Source of the DNA: a virus
DNA length: 64,000 nt
IMG/VR virus record: IMGVR_UViG_3300019487_000028
Coordinates: 1-64,000 of that record
Reading direction: 5' to 3' (one strand)
Part shown: positions 35,847-43,143 of the stretch, one piece after another
Layout of the letters: every line of letters starts with the position of its first letter
How positions within the stretch are numbered: the stretch's first letter is position 1
Position numbers and translations under genes: made by a program
Notes under the pieces: model-generated
Database searches by the model: none
The model's input: the letters and a program-made list of their open reading frames with translations, nothing else
Told to the model about the DNA's origin: nothing

Positions 35847-36728
35847 TCACACCCTCGTGCACTTCGCGCAGGCTCCGTAAGTGTCCGCTCGGTTGTTGAA
35901 GTGGTCTTCCCTAAACTTGGAGTACTTCTCGGACGAGTAGACGTCTCGGAGGCTCTGCGCCTTCAGGTCTCCGAACCCGTCCGGGTGTCCGGTCGCTTCT
36001 CGGGCGAAGTTTCCCAGCGGGTCTAGGCAGCACATCGTCACGATTCCGTCGAACGTGACGTATATCTGCCCCAGGGCTCGTCCGCACGCCTCGGCGTAGT
36101 CCACCGTCCTCTCGTTCTCGTTCTCCCCGGCCCAGTTGGACTCCAGGACTACCTGCCCGTAGCCACCTCCGCTGCGGTGACCCCACCGGTAGTAGAAGCT
36201 TCGCATGTCGTCGCTGGTGAAGTTGGTCCCGTCCATCACGGCCTTGACCTGGATTTGTGGGTGTCCCCTCCTCGGGGTTGACCCTATCGCGTCCTCTATG
36301 TTGCGCACTACTCTGTCGAACACCTTGGGCGAAACGCCCATGATCTTCGCGTGCTGGTCCGCCCGGACCGCGTTGAGGCTGACGCTGACGCACGACACTC
36401 CAGCCTCCGAGGTCTCTAAGAACTTTTTCCTGGTAAGGGAGAACCCGTTGGTGTAGTAGTCGATGAACCAGTCCGGCCTCTTCTCCCTGGCGTACTTGAT
36501 CCTCTTGGGGAGCATGGCGTCGAGCAGGGTCTCCCCTAGCCCCGTGATGCAGAGCTGGTCTATCTTGTCGGACCCGGCGGCCTCGTCGACGATCTTCGTG
36601 TACAGTTCCCACGACATGATCCCGGCCGGCCTCCCGTGGACTTCGTAGTAGGACCTGTCCGTGAGCGGGCAGAAAGTGCACGCAGCGTTGCACCTGCCGC
36701 CGACATTTTCCAGTTGGAGGTGGATCAC
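35847..36728 (-). CDS. Radical SAM enzyme with SPASM-like C-terminus
   Basis: 293 aa. CNAACTFC at residues 13-20 is the CxxxCxxC 4Fe-4S motif; ITGLGETLL and YTNGFSL follow as SAM-binding strands. The C-terminal YVTFDGIVTMCCLDPLGNFA and ACAKCTR are SPASM/twitch cluster ligands. Such enzymes modify peptides or sugars. It overlaps the methyltransferase stop by four bases (GTGA). Unusual inside a virion gene block. Confidence 0.82.
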   Translation of the reverse strand: MIHLQLENVGGRCNAACTFCPLTDRSYYEVHGRPAGIMSWELYTKIVDEAAGSDKIDQLCITGLGETLLDAMLPKRIKYAREKRPDWFIDYYTNGFSLTRKKFLETSEAGVSCVSVSLNAVRADQHAKIMGVSPKVFDRVVRNIEDAIGSTPRRGHPQIQVKAVMDGTNFTSDDMRSFYYRWGHRSGGGYGQVVLESNWAGENENERTVDYAEACGRALGQIYVTFDGIVTMCCLDPLGNFAREATGHPDGFGDLKAQSLRDVYSSEKYSKFREDHFNNRADTYGACAKCTRV

Positions 36729-37249
36729 CTCGTCAGCCTCGCCGGCTTGACCGCCCTGAGACCGAACTCCAGGAAGTCGTCTCCCTCTTTCACGTGCTCA
36801 GCGACGAAGTCCCCCTTCCACAAGTGCCTGAAGTCTGACATCGGGGTAACCCCGACCTCCGAGTACTTCGACTGGTCTAGGAACGTCATTGACCCGGACG
36901 TGATGACACGCTTGTGGCTGGGGTCTCCCCACGCCCACATGCTCTTGTAGCTCGGGCAGGTGCCTACCAAGACCCCGCCGCTCTTGAGAATCCGCCATAT
37001 CTCGTAGAAGTGGGAGAAGAAAGATACCTCGTCTCCCTGCCTCCCGAGGTGCTCCAGGATCTCGAACGCCCCGACCACGTCGAAGCTGTACGACTCCAGG
37101 GGCCACGGGGTCTTCTCCATGTCCCACACGACGTCTGGGTTGTGAGCCGGGTTCACGTCGAGCCTGACCAGCTCGTCTGGCTCAGCCAGTCCGACCGGGT
37201 AGAGCGGGAACCCAATCCTAGACCCGGCCCCGACGAGCAGACCCCTCAC
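36725..37249 (-). CDS. Class I SAM-dependent methyltransferase
   Basis: 174 aa. LLVGAGSRIGFPLYP (motif I), RLDVNP (motif II acidic), DVVGAFEILEHL (motif IV/post) and LKSGGVLVGTCP are typical of Methyltransf_11 proteins. Coupled to the radical SAM enzyme, suggesting a joint modification pathway. Confidence 0.75.
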   Translation of the reverse strand: MRGLLVGAGSRIGFPLYPVGLAEPDELVRLDVNPAHNPDVVWDMEKTPWPLESYSFDVVGAFEILEHLGRQGDEVSFFSHFYEIWRILKSGGVLVGTCPSYKSMWAWGDPSHKRVITSGSMTFLDQSKYSEVGVTPMSDFRHLWKGDFVAEHVKEGDDFLEFGLRAVKPARLTR

Positions 37250-37299
37250 GCCTCACCTCTCTATCTCCCCAACGTCCCGGCCGTGAGCCGGGAGACCGA

Positions 37300-37614
37300 T
37301 CAGTAGTCGTCGCCGGTCTTGCTCTCGCTGCCGTAGTTCGCCGGTAGCTTCCCGCCGCTGTACTTGCGGACGGCGTCGCGGCTCTGGCCACCACCGTAGC
37401 TCATGCCGCCGTTGTTCTCCCTGGTGGCCACCCCGTCGAGCTTCGTGTGCTCGCGGTCGCACTCGGCCTTGGCCTCCTTCAGGTACTTCGAGAATGAAGA
37501 CCCTCCGGACTTCTCGGAAGCCGGCGCCCCCATGTCGTCGTAAGACTCCTCCTTGACGCTCGGGACCTTCGGCTCCGGCTTCACGTCGTGCGCGTAACCC
37601 ATCTTCTCCGGCAT
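37300..37614 (-). CDS. Hydrophilic virion-operon protein, 104 aa
   Basis: Lys/Glu/Ser-rich, predicted largely disordered with one helix (FSKYLKEAKAECDREH) and a Gly/Tyr-rich tail. Start behind a GGAGGT site (rc of 37622-37628). Function unknown. Confidence 0.45.
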   Translation of the reverse strand: MPEKMGYAHDVKPEPKVPSVKEESYDDMGAPASEKSGGSSFSKYLKEAKAECDREHTKLDGVATRENNGGMSYGGGQSRDAVRKYSGGKLPANYGSESKTGDDY

Positions 37615-37640
37615 GGCTCAAGACCTCCAATAAAAAGAGT

Positions 37641-37895
37641 CTACCACAGGGCCGACACTGACTTCAGGGCCGCCACCGCCTGGGTCGCGGCCGCGGTCAG
37701 CATAGCTCCGCCCAGGAGAGCCACTAGTCCGTACGCTATCTTCTGGACCGGCCCGAAGGCGTCCTTAGAGACGAACTTCTCCCCGAGGTCTTCCACGGCC
37801 TCTGCTACCTGGTCCACCTTCTCCTTGATGTACCGGATCTCCACCCTCGCGGCGTCGACCTGGTCGCAGTGTTCACAGCACGCGGCCGGCATCAC
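37641..37895 (-). CDS. XhlA/holin-like membrane protein
   Basis: 84 aa. A heptad helix (VEIRYIKEKVDQVAEAVEDL) precedes FGPVQKIAYGLVALLGGAMLTAAATQ, one transmembrane segment; this coiled-coil plus C-terminal TM plan is that of XhlA-type holin-associated proteins. N-terminal CCEHC could bind metal. Confidence 0.55.
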   Translation of the reverse strand: MMPAACCEHCDQVDAARVEIRYIKEKVDQVAEAVEDLGEKFVSKDAFGPVQKIAYGLVALLGGAMLTAAATQAVAALKSVSALW

Positions 37896-38222
37896 CTACG
37901 TCCAGTTCTCGGTCTCGGCTAGCCACAGCCCACCGTCCGGGTCGCCGTTGTTCCTCACCGGGACCAGACGGAGGACCGCCCCGGAGTGGCCCCCGCTTCG
38001 GAGGTGCGGGGCCTGGTCGCCAGAGCTGATGGTCTCTCCGCCGAACCCGCTCACGATGCTGTCTCCCGACGCTAGGACGACGCTGACGAGCCCAGCTTGG
38101 GTCGCGAGAATCGTTACGTTGGAGCCAAGCAGTGCGGCCGGGAGGTTGACCGTGATGTTCGCGGAATCAGCGTTCGTGTACACCCGGTGCTGTACCAGGC
38201 CCGGCCAGTCTGACAGTGCCAT
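37896..38222 (-). CDS. Small beta-rich virion protein, 108 aa
   Basis: HRVYTNADSANITVNLPAALLGSNVTILATQAG resembles the repeating strands of short phage spike or decoration proteins. Adjacent to the capsid genes. Family not fixed. Confidence 0.45.
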   Translation of the reverse strand: MALSDWPGLVQHRVYTNADSANITVNLPAALLGSNVTILATQAGLVSVVLASGDSIVSGFGGETISSGDQAPHLRSGGHSGAVLRLVPVRNNGDPDGGLWLAETENWT

Positions 38223-38324
38223 CAGTTCACCTCAGTGGGGTAGTGGGTGTCCGCCGGGAGACCGCCGAGCCTGGCCCGGAAGGTCTCCCGACGGCTTCGT
38301 CCTGTCGTGCGGCGAGGCGCTACC

Positions 38325-38762
38325 CTAGAGGGCCCTGATCCACGCCTTCTTTTGCGCCACAGCCGGGGTCGTAGCGGTCACGAAGTCCTCCGCGGCGTAG
38401 AAGAACCCGTTGGCTCCGGTGGCAGCGGTGGTCTCCAGGGAGGCCAGGTGGTTCGCGCTGGCCACGGCGATCAGCACGTCACCGGCGTTGATCGAGTTGT
38501 TGGTCGAGTTGGTGACGTAGACCTGGCTGTTGAAGCCGTAGACCTGGAACTTGCCGAAGGCCGAGTCAGCGACGGACTCTGCCGCGACTCCGACCGCCAG
38601 CCCGAGGGTGGCGGCGGCGGCCTGGCTGACCCTCACCCCGTTGACCGAGCTCGTGATGTCGAGGACGGCGATGGCCCCCTGGGAGATGGTCGACGCCTGG
38701 ACGTTCTGCAGGACCGAGAAGACCTTCTCCGCGTCGGTGCGGTTGATGCGCTGGAACAGCAT
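38325..38762 (-). CDS. Capsid decoration/head fibre-like protein
   Basis: 145 aa, immediately downstream of the major capsid gene. Ala/Val/Ser-rich strands (GAIAVLDITSSVNGVRVSQAAAATLGLAVGVAAESV) match the pattern of small phage virion proteins encoded after the coat gene. Inference from position and composition. Confidence 0.55.
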   Translation of the reverse strand: MLFQRINRTDAEKVFSVLQNVQASTISQGAIAVLDITSSVNGVRVSQAAAATLGLAVGVAAESVADSAFGKFQVYGFNSQVYVTNSTNNSINAGDVLIAVASANHLASLETTAATGANGFFYAAEDFVTATTPAVAQKKAWIRAL

Positions 38763-38879
38763 GTGTTCACTTCCTCAATGAGCGTTTCACTTGCCCGCGC
38801 GCCCAACGCTCTGACCCGACGCGCGGAGTTGGGTTAACGGGGGCCGGTGCTCTGGCCCCCGCCGTTTTGCTCAGTTCGA

Positions 38880-39938
38880 CTACGAGGACACGGTCAGGTC
38901 GATGTTCCCGGCCACGCCCTGCTTCCTGCGGTTCGAAACCCAGTGCACGCCGTACCAGAGGATCTGGGCCGTGCGCGCGTCCTGGTTCTCCGGCCGGATG
39001 AACGGCCCCGGGGCGAAGTTGTGCTCTTTGTCGAAGGTCACTCCCAAGAACTGCGTGTTGAGCATGAACCACGAGCCCTTGGTGACGGTCGTGGAGCCGT
39101 TCTGCACGTCCACGGTGAACTCCTCGGCCACGACCGGCTTGCCCTTGAAGAGCAGGCTCTGGAACGGGATGTCGGCCTTCTGGTAGTCCGGGTTGCGGTG
39201 CGAGGCCGCGAGGGCGGTCTCGTACAGGTCGAAGGTGCCCAGGTCGACGATGTGGGCGTCGGGAGACCCTCCCGGGCCCTTGGAGCACTGCGTGTACAGC
39301 TCGCGCAGCTGCTTCAGGATGGCCGCGAACGAGGCGCCGTTGGCGTTCTTGGTCTGGTTCCTCCACCAGGTGTTGGTGTTCTGGTTGATGCTGCCGATGA
39401 CGGTCGAGGTGGTCGGGGCGAACTTGATCAGCAGTGGCAGCGGGTCGATGAACACGCTGGCGTTCAGGGGCGAGACGTAGGCGGACGTGACGGACGTGGT
39501 GTCGTTCTTGCCCTGGCCCCTCATCAAGGTCTGGGCGAAGAAGTCCTCGATCCCCAGGAGGGCCTGCTTGGTGCGGAGCTTGAGCAGGTCGAGGACCCTG
39601 GTCCCCTGGGCGTCGCGGTTCTGGAACTCCTCCAGCCCAGAGATGGTCACGTGGCTGGCGGTCTGGCGCCAGTCGAAGAAGGCGTCGGTCACGCCCTCGA
39701 ACGGCGTGGTGTCGAGCTGGGAGTAGCCGGCGTAGGAGTCCGAGGCCACGAGCTCGTACATCAGCGGAACGGCGTACTTGGCCCCACCGGAGCTGACGCC
39801 CTTCCAGTTGCCCTTCTTCTTGTAGAAGTACAGCAGCTTGGTCCCGGTGCTGATCTGGTCCTCGATACCCGGACGGATGAGGTCGAGGGTGGTCGTCAGG
39901 ACCGAATCGTAGATCCGGGTGAGTGTCGTTGCAGGCAT
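38880..39938 (-). CDS. Major capsid protein
   Basis: 352 aa. Length, position directly after the scaffold gene and features such as TRIYDSVLTTTLDLIRPGIEDQISTGTKLLYFYKKKG, the SHVTISGLEEFQN strand and a C-terminal GVHWVSNRRKQG fit HK97-fold coat proteins of podovirus-like metagenomic phages. It forms the icosahedral shell. An unusually long 413-base non-coding leader precedes it. Confidence 0.82.
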   Translation of the reverse strand: MPATTLTRIYDSVLTTTLDLIRPGIEDQISTGTKLLYFYKKKGNWKGVSSGGAKYAVPLMYELVASDSYAGYSQLDTTPFEGVTDAFFDWRQTASHVTISGLEEFQNRDAQGTRVLDLLKLRTKQALLGIEDFFAQTLMRGQGKNDTTSVTSAYVSPLNASVFIDPLPLLIKFAPTTSTVIGSINQNTNTWWRNQTKNANGASFAAILKQLRELYTQCSKGPGGSPDAHIVDLGTFDLYETALAASHRNPDYQKADIPFQSLLFKGKPVVAEEFTVDVQNGSTTVTKGSWFMLNTQFLGVTFDKEHNFAPGPFIRPENQDARTAQILWYGVHWVSNRRKQGVAGNIDLTVSS

Positions 39939-40351
39939 TCTGTCAGTCCTCTCGTCAGAGAGTAGTTAACGCGGGCGGACAAAACTGCTCGCGCGGAGCC
40001 CCCGCCCGGGACTGCCCGCGCCTGCTGAACTACCTGGCTCTGACGTCGCTGCGTGTCGCCCGACTACCTTCCCGCCGGCGCGCCCTGTGGGCGTTGGCTC
40101 TCGGGGACGGTGGGGCTGTTCCTGCGACGGCGCCTGCTCCCGCTCCGTGTCTTTCCCGCCCTCGACCCCGCCGGCGCGCCCTGTGGGCGTTGGCTCGGCT
40201 TCAGGTCTGGCGGCGTGTCACGCGGTCGCCTGCTGGCCGCTTCCGCTCTCTGTCTCTCTCGCTCCGGCTCAGACCCTCCGGCTGGCGCCGGCGGTCAAAT
40301 GCTTACGCTACCACGACCATGAGGATGCCGTCAAGTACCTAGCTGCTGGAA
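39939..40351 (-). other. 413-base leader of capsid gene with repeated hairpins, no gene
   Basis: Between scaffold and capsid genes. A 29-base unit containing GCGCCCTGTGGGCG occurs at about 40073-40101 and again at about 40168-40196, each forming a CGCCC/GGGCG hairpin; a related CCGGCTGGCGCCGG lies near 40280. Small frames here have no coding character. A regulatory leader or processing site raising capsid yield is plausible. Confidence 0.55.
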
Positions 40352-41293
40352 CTAGGCCGTACCGCGGTGCTCGGTGGAGGCCATTTCGAAAGCCTTCTCC
40401 AGCATCTCGTCGAAGGACAGCCCCTTGAGCTGTTCCGCCCTGTCAGCCGCGACCTTCGACTCCGACGCCGCGCGGCTAGGCTCCTGCTCTTCCGCAGCCT
40501 TCTTGATCCTGTCCGCCACCTGCGCCGTGGCCTTCTTCCCGCCCAGTTCGGAGCTGGCGATCTGGTAGAGCCTCTTGAGGTATGCCTGCGGGGTGCTCCG
40601 CTCCCCGGCGGCGATCTCGTAAGTCAGCTCGGTCATCCGCTTCTCGACTTCCGGGGTGACGGCGCCCTTCATGGACGCCTTGAACGCCTGGATCTCGGAC
40701 TCGCTGCTGCTGTCCAGTACGTTCCTGGTGAGCTCCTCGGCTCTGGCTTGTAGCGGCGCTACGGCGGAGGCCACGACGCTGCGCGACACCTCCTCTATGA
40801 CCGACCGGACGTCCGCGGCGTACTCCTCGCCGTACAGCTTGGCGATCTTGGCGGTGATGGCGTCCTCCACCGCCTTCGTCTCCTTTTCTGGCTTCTGGTC
40901 TTCTACCACCCTGAGCCCCACGTGGGCGGCGATGGCCTTCGCGGCCTCGAGAGGGTTCGCGCGGATCTGTTCGAGGACCTCCGAGTCCCTGGCGATGGCC
41001 TGGAACTTCTTGGTGGCGGCCCTGCTCAGGTTCTTGTAGACCCTCTTGAGCCGAGGGTCCGCTTTGATGGCCGTCAGGTCCTCGGCGGTGACGGTGAAGA
41101 CCTCGTCGTCGTCGTCGGCTCCGCCGTCGTCGTCGTGGAGGTCTTCCTCTCCGTTGTCGACGGTCTCGTCCGCCTTGTCCGTCTCCTGCGAGGTTGCCGG
41201 ACTCTTCGTCGGCTCGGACTTGGCCTGGTCCGCCGCTCCGGCGGGGGACTTCTTGTCCGCGGCCTCTCCCTCGACCTTCTCTTCTACGGGCAT
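40352..41293 (-). CDS. Scaffolding protein
   Basis: 313 aa. Acidic, disordered N-terminus (residues 1-60 rich in Glu, Asp, Ala), central helices, coiled-coil and Lys/Arg-containing C-terminus (DEMLEKAFEMAS). Direct neighbour of the coat gene. This is the usual make-up of internal scaffolds that drive procapsid assembly. Confidence 0.75.
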   Translation of the reverse strand: MPVEEKVEGEAADKKSPAGAADQAKSEPTKSPATSQETDKADETVDNGEEDLHDDDGGADDDDEVFTVTAEDLTAIKADPRLKRVYKNLSRAATKKFQAIARDSEVLEQIRANPLEAAKAIAAHVGLRVVEDQKPEKETKAVEDAITAKIAKLYGEEYAADVRSVIEEVSRSVVASAVAPLQARAEELTRNVLDSSSESEIQAFKASMKGAVTPEVEKRMTELTYEIAAGERSTPQAYLKRLYQIASSELGGKKATAQVADRIKKAAEEQEPSRAASESKVAADRAEQLKGLSFDEMLEKAFEMASTEHRGTA

Positions 41294-41340
41294 CTTCTTA
41301 CCTCCTCTATCCCAACAAGTGTGAGTCTAGCACAGAACAA

Positions 41341-41547
41341 TCACTGCTTAGTCGGGGTCTTGCCCCCAGCGATGAGTCCGAACAGCCCGCGCTGCTTCTT
41401 GGTCAGGGATCTCCCCCGGACCTCCCCGTGCCTCATGATCTCCTTCGCCTTGGCTTGGCTCAGCCCCTTCTTTCGAGTCTTTCCGCGCAGCTTCCCGCGC
41501 ATCTTCATCTCGGTGAGCCTGTCGGACAGGGACGCCTTCTTCGCCAT
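41341..41547 (-). CDS. Small basic protein, 68 aa
   Basis: Lys/Arg-rich (GKLRGKTRKKGLSQAKAKEIMRHGE) ending in a Gly-hydrophobic segment. Lies between portal-side genes and scaffold. Unknown; perhaps nucleic-acid binding. Confidence 0.5.
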   Translation of the reverse strand: MAKKASLSDRLTEMKMRGKLRGKTRKKGLSQAKAKEIMRHGEVRGRSLTKKQRGLFGLIAGGKTPTKQ

Positions 41548-41554
41548 GCGGTCC

Positions 41555-41860
41555 TCACTTGCCCCCGTTGATCTTGGCCTGGACCTCCATGAGGCGGGCC
41601 TTCTTCACCGCCAGGTCCGTCTTGAGGGAGCGGAGGACCTGATCGGCGGCAGACTTCGGGTTGAAGTTCTTGATGATCTTGTCCGTCTCCTTGATCTCCT
41701 TCTCCAGGCGGTCCCGCTCTTCCTTCCTCCAGGAACTCGGAGTCTCGCCGTGCGGGGCGTAGAAGTCGACCCTGGCCGACACGTCCAGGGAGGGCCTCAT
41801 CTTCTTCTTCTTCGACTCCGAGAGCCTCGAGGCCAGGGACGGTTCGGGGTAGTGTGCCAT
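41555..41860 (-). CDS. Coiled-coil protein, 101 aa
   Basis: Two charged helices (WRKEERDRLEKEIKETDKIIKNF and LRSLKTDLAVKKARLMEVQAKI) likely form a coiled coil. Late operon, function unknown. Confidence 0.5.
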   Translation of the reverse strand: MAHYPEPSLASRLSESKKKKMRPSLDVSARVDFYAPHGETPSSWRKEERDRLEKEIKETDKIIKNFNPKSAADQVLRSLKTDLAVKKARLMEVQAKINGGK

Positions 41861-41871
41861 CTGTTTTCTCC

Positions 41872-42822
41872 TCAGAACATTGGCGCCGCGGCCGACCCGT
41901 AGAGGTCAGACTGCGCGCGGAAAGCTGGCGCGGCGCGGCGTCGCTGACGCGACATCGCCTGCCCGAGCGGTGACGTGGGGGTGAAGGTCGGTATCACCGG
42001 AGGCGCTGCCGGCTGCTGTGGGGCTGGACTGGGCGGCTGCTGCTGCGCCGTGTTGAAGATCGTTCCACCGCCTGGCGTCATGGCCCCTGGCTGTATCGGG
42101 GACAAAGACCTGGCCGTCGTCGGGAGCATCGGACCCGACGGTCCGAGTCCGGTGGGCTGATCGAACGGCCTGTAACCAGCCGTCCCGACGTCGTACACGA
42201 GGCCGGTGCCCTCCGTCTGGGCTCCTCCGGTCAGCAGTGGGTTGCTCCCGAACCCAGAGAGGTCTGTGTATCCCCCGGTAGGCCCCCAGACTATCCCCCC
42301 ACCGGCCAGAGCCCTCCCCTTGATCCCTGGGGACCCGGCGAGCGCCTGTCCTGCTGGGCCAGAGAACATGCCGCTGAGCTGCTGTGCCAGTGGGTTCCTG
42401 CCTCCAGAGAACCCGAAGAGTCCCCTCTGGCCCGTGAACATCTGCTCGAGTTGCTGCTGGAGAGTTAGCGGGGCCGCTGGAGCGGCAGGAGCGCCCGGGG
42501 CCGCTCCGGCTCCTCCGGCGCCTCCCGGCTGTCCGCCGAGCATGGCTGCCGTCCTGGCCTGGGCCTCGGCCTCTGGGATGGCCTGGTTCTGACCCCACGC
42601 GGTGAACCCGTCCGGAGCGTTGTCGGGCTTCTCCACGCAGGTGTTCGCGCTTCCGAAGTTGCCTTGCTTGGCCGTCCTGAACGGCTTGTTGTCGGGGCAG
42701 GACGGGTCGTGCCAGCCCTCGGCGACGTAAGCTTCCCACTGGTCCACCGAGACGGACGGGTCTATGTTCTGCTGGGCCCACTCTGCCAGCTCCCTGTGGT
42801 TCTGTCCGCTCGGGCGGTGCAT
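41872..42822 (-). CDS. Low-complexity Gly/Pro/Ala-rich virion-operon protein
   Basis: 316 aa. The first 75 aa form a small domain with two conserved-looking cysteines (DPSCPDNKPF, ANTCVEKP); the rest is Gly/Pro/Gln-rich and probably disordered, with an Arg-rich stretch (MSRQRRRAAPAF). Lies directly after the portal region. No family recognised. Confidence 0.45.
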   Translation of the reverse strand: MHRPSGQNHRELAEWAQQNIDPSVSVDQWEAYVAEGWHDPSCPDNKPFRTAKQGNFGSANTCVEKPDNAPDGFTAWGQNQAIPEAEAQARTAAMLGGQPGGAGGAGAAPGAPAAPAAPLTLQQQLEQMFTGQRGLFGFSGGRNPLAQQLSGMFSGPAGQALAGSPGIKGRALAGGGIVWGPTGGYTDLSGFGSNPLLTGGAQTEGTGLVYDVGTAGYRPFDQPTGLGPSGPMLPTTARSLSPIQPGAMTPGGGTIFNTAQQQPPSPAPQQPAAPPVIPTFTPTSPLGQAMSRQRRRAAPAFRAQSDLYGSAAAPMF

Positions 42823-42842
42823 GGTGACAGTCTACACTAACC

Positions 42843-43133
42843 CTAGAACATCACGCCTTTCGAGCGGCCGTACCTGCGTCCCCCGAACTCGATCTTGTTC
42901 GCCCTCATGATGGCGCGACGCTGCTCTCGTGATGTGATGCGAGTCCCGCGGACGACCTCTCCGGCCCCGTTCAGTCCGACGTCGGTCCCTCCCTCGAGGA
43001 TGTGCTCGTCGACGTAGTCCCGGAACGGCTCGAACCCGTACCTACCCGGCCGGTGCTCTCCTCCACCACCGCACCAGGGCCAGTCTCCGACCCGGTAGTC
43101 GTTCCCGCACTCGTCACACTTCGTCGTGTTCAC
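42843..43133 (-). CDS. Zinc-binding protein, 96 aa
   Basis: N-terminal CDECGNDYRVGDWPWCGGGGEH is the zinc knuckle common in small phage proteins next to portal genes (also seen as FmdB-like). Basic C-terminus RRYGRSKG. Possibly a head-completion cofactor. Confidence 0.55.
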   Translation of the reverse strand: MNTTKCDECGNDYRVGDWPWCGGGGEHRPGRYGFEPFRDYVDEHILEGGTDVGLNGAGEVVRGTRITSREQRRAIMRANKIEFGGRRYGRSKGVMF

Positions 43134-43143
43134 TCAGTAGACC

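Noticed and set aside
40053-40322. Small plus-strand frames in the capsid leader
   Set aside because: Repetitive Arg/Pro/Ala composition from repeats, no ribosome site, opposite to the operon.
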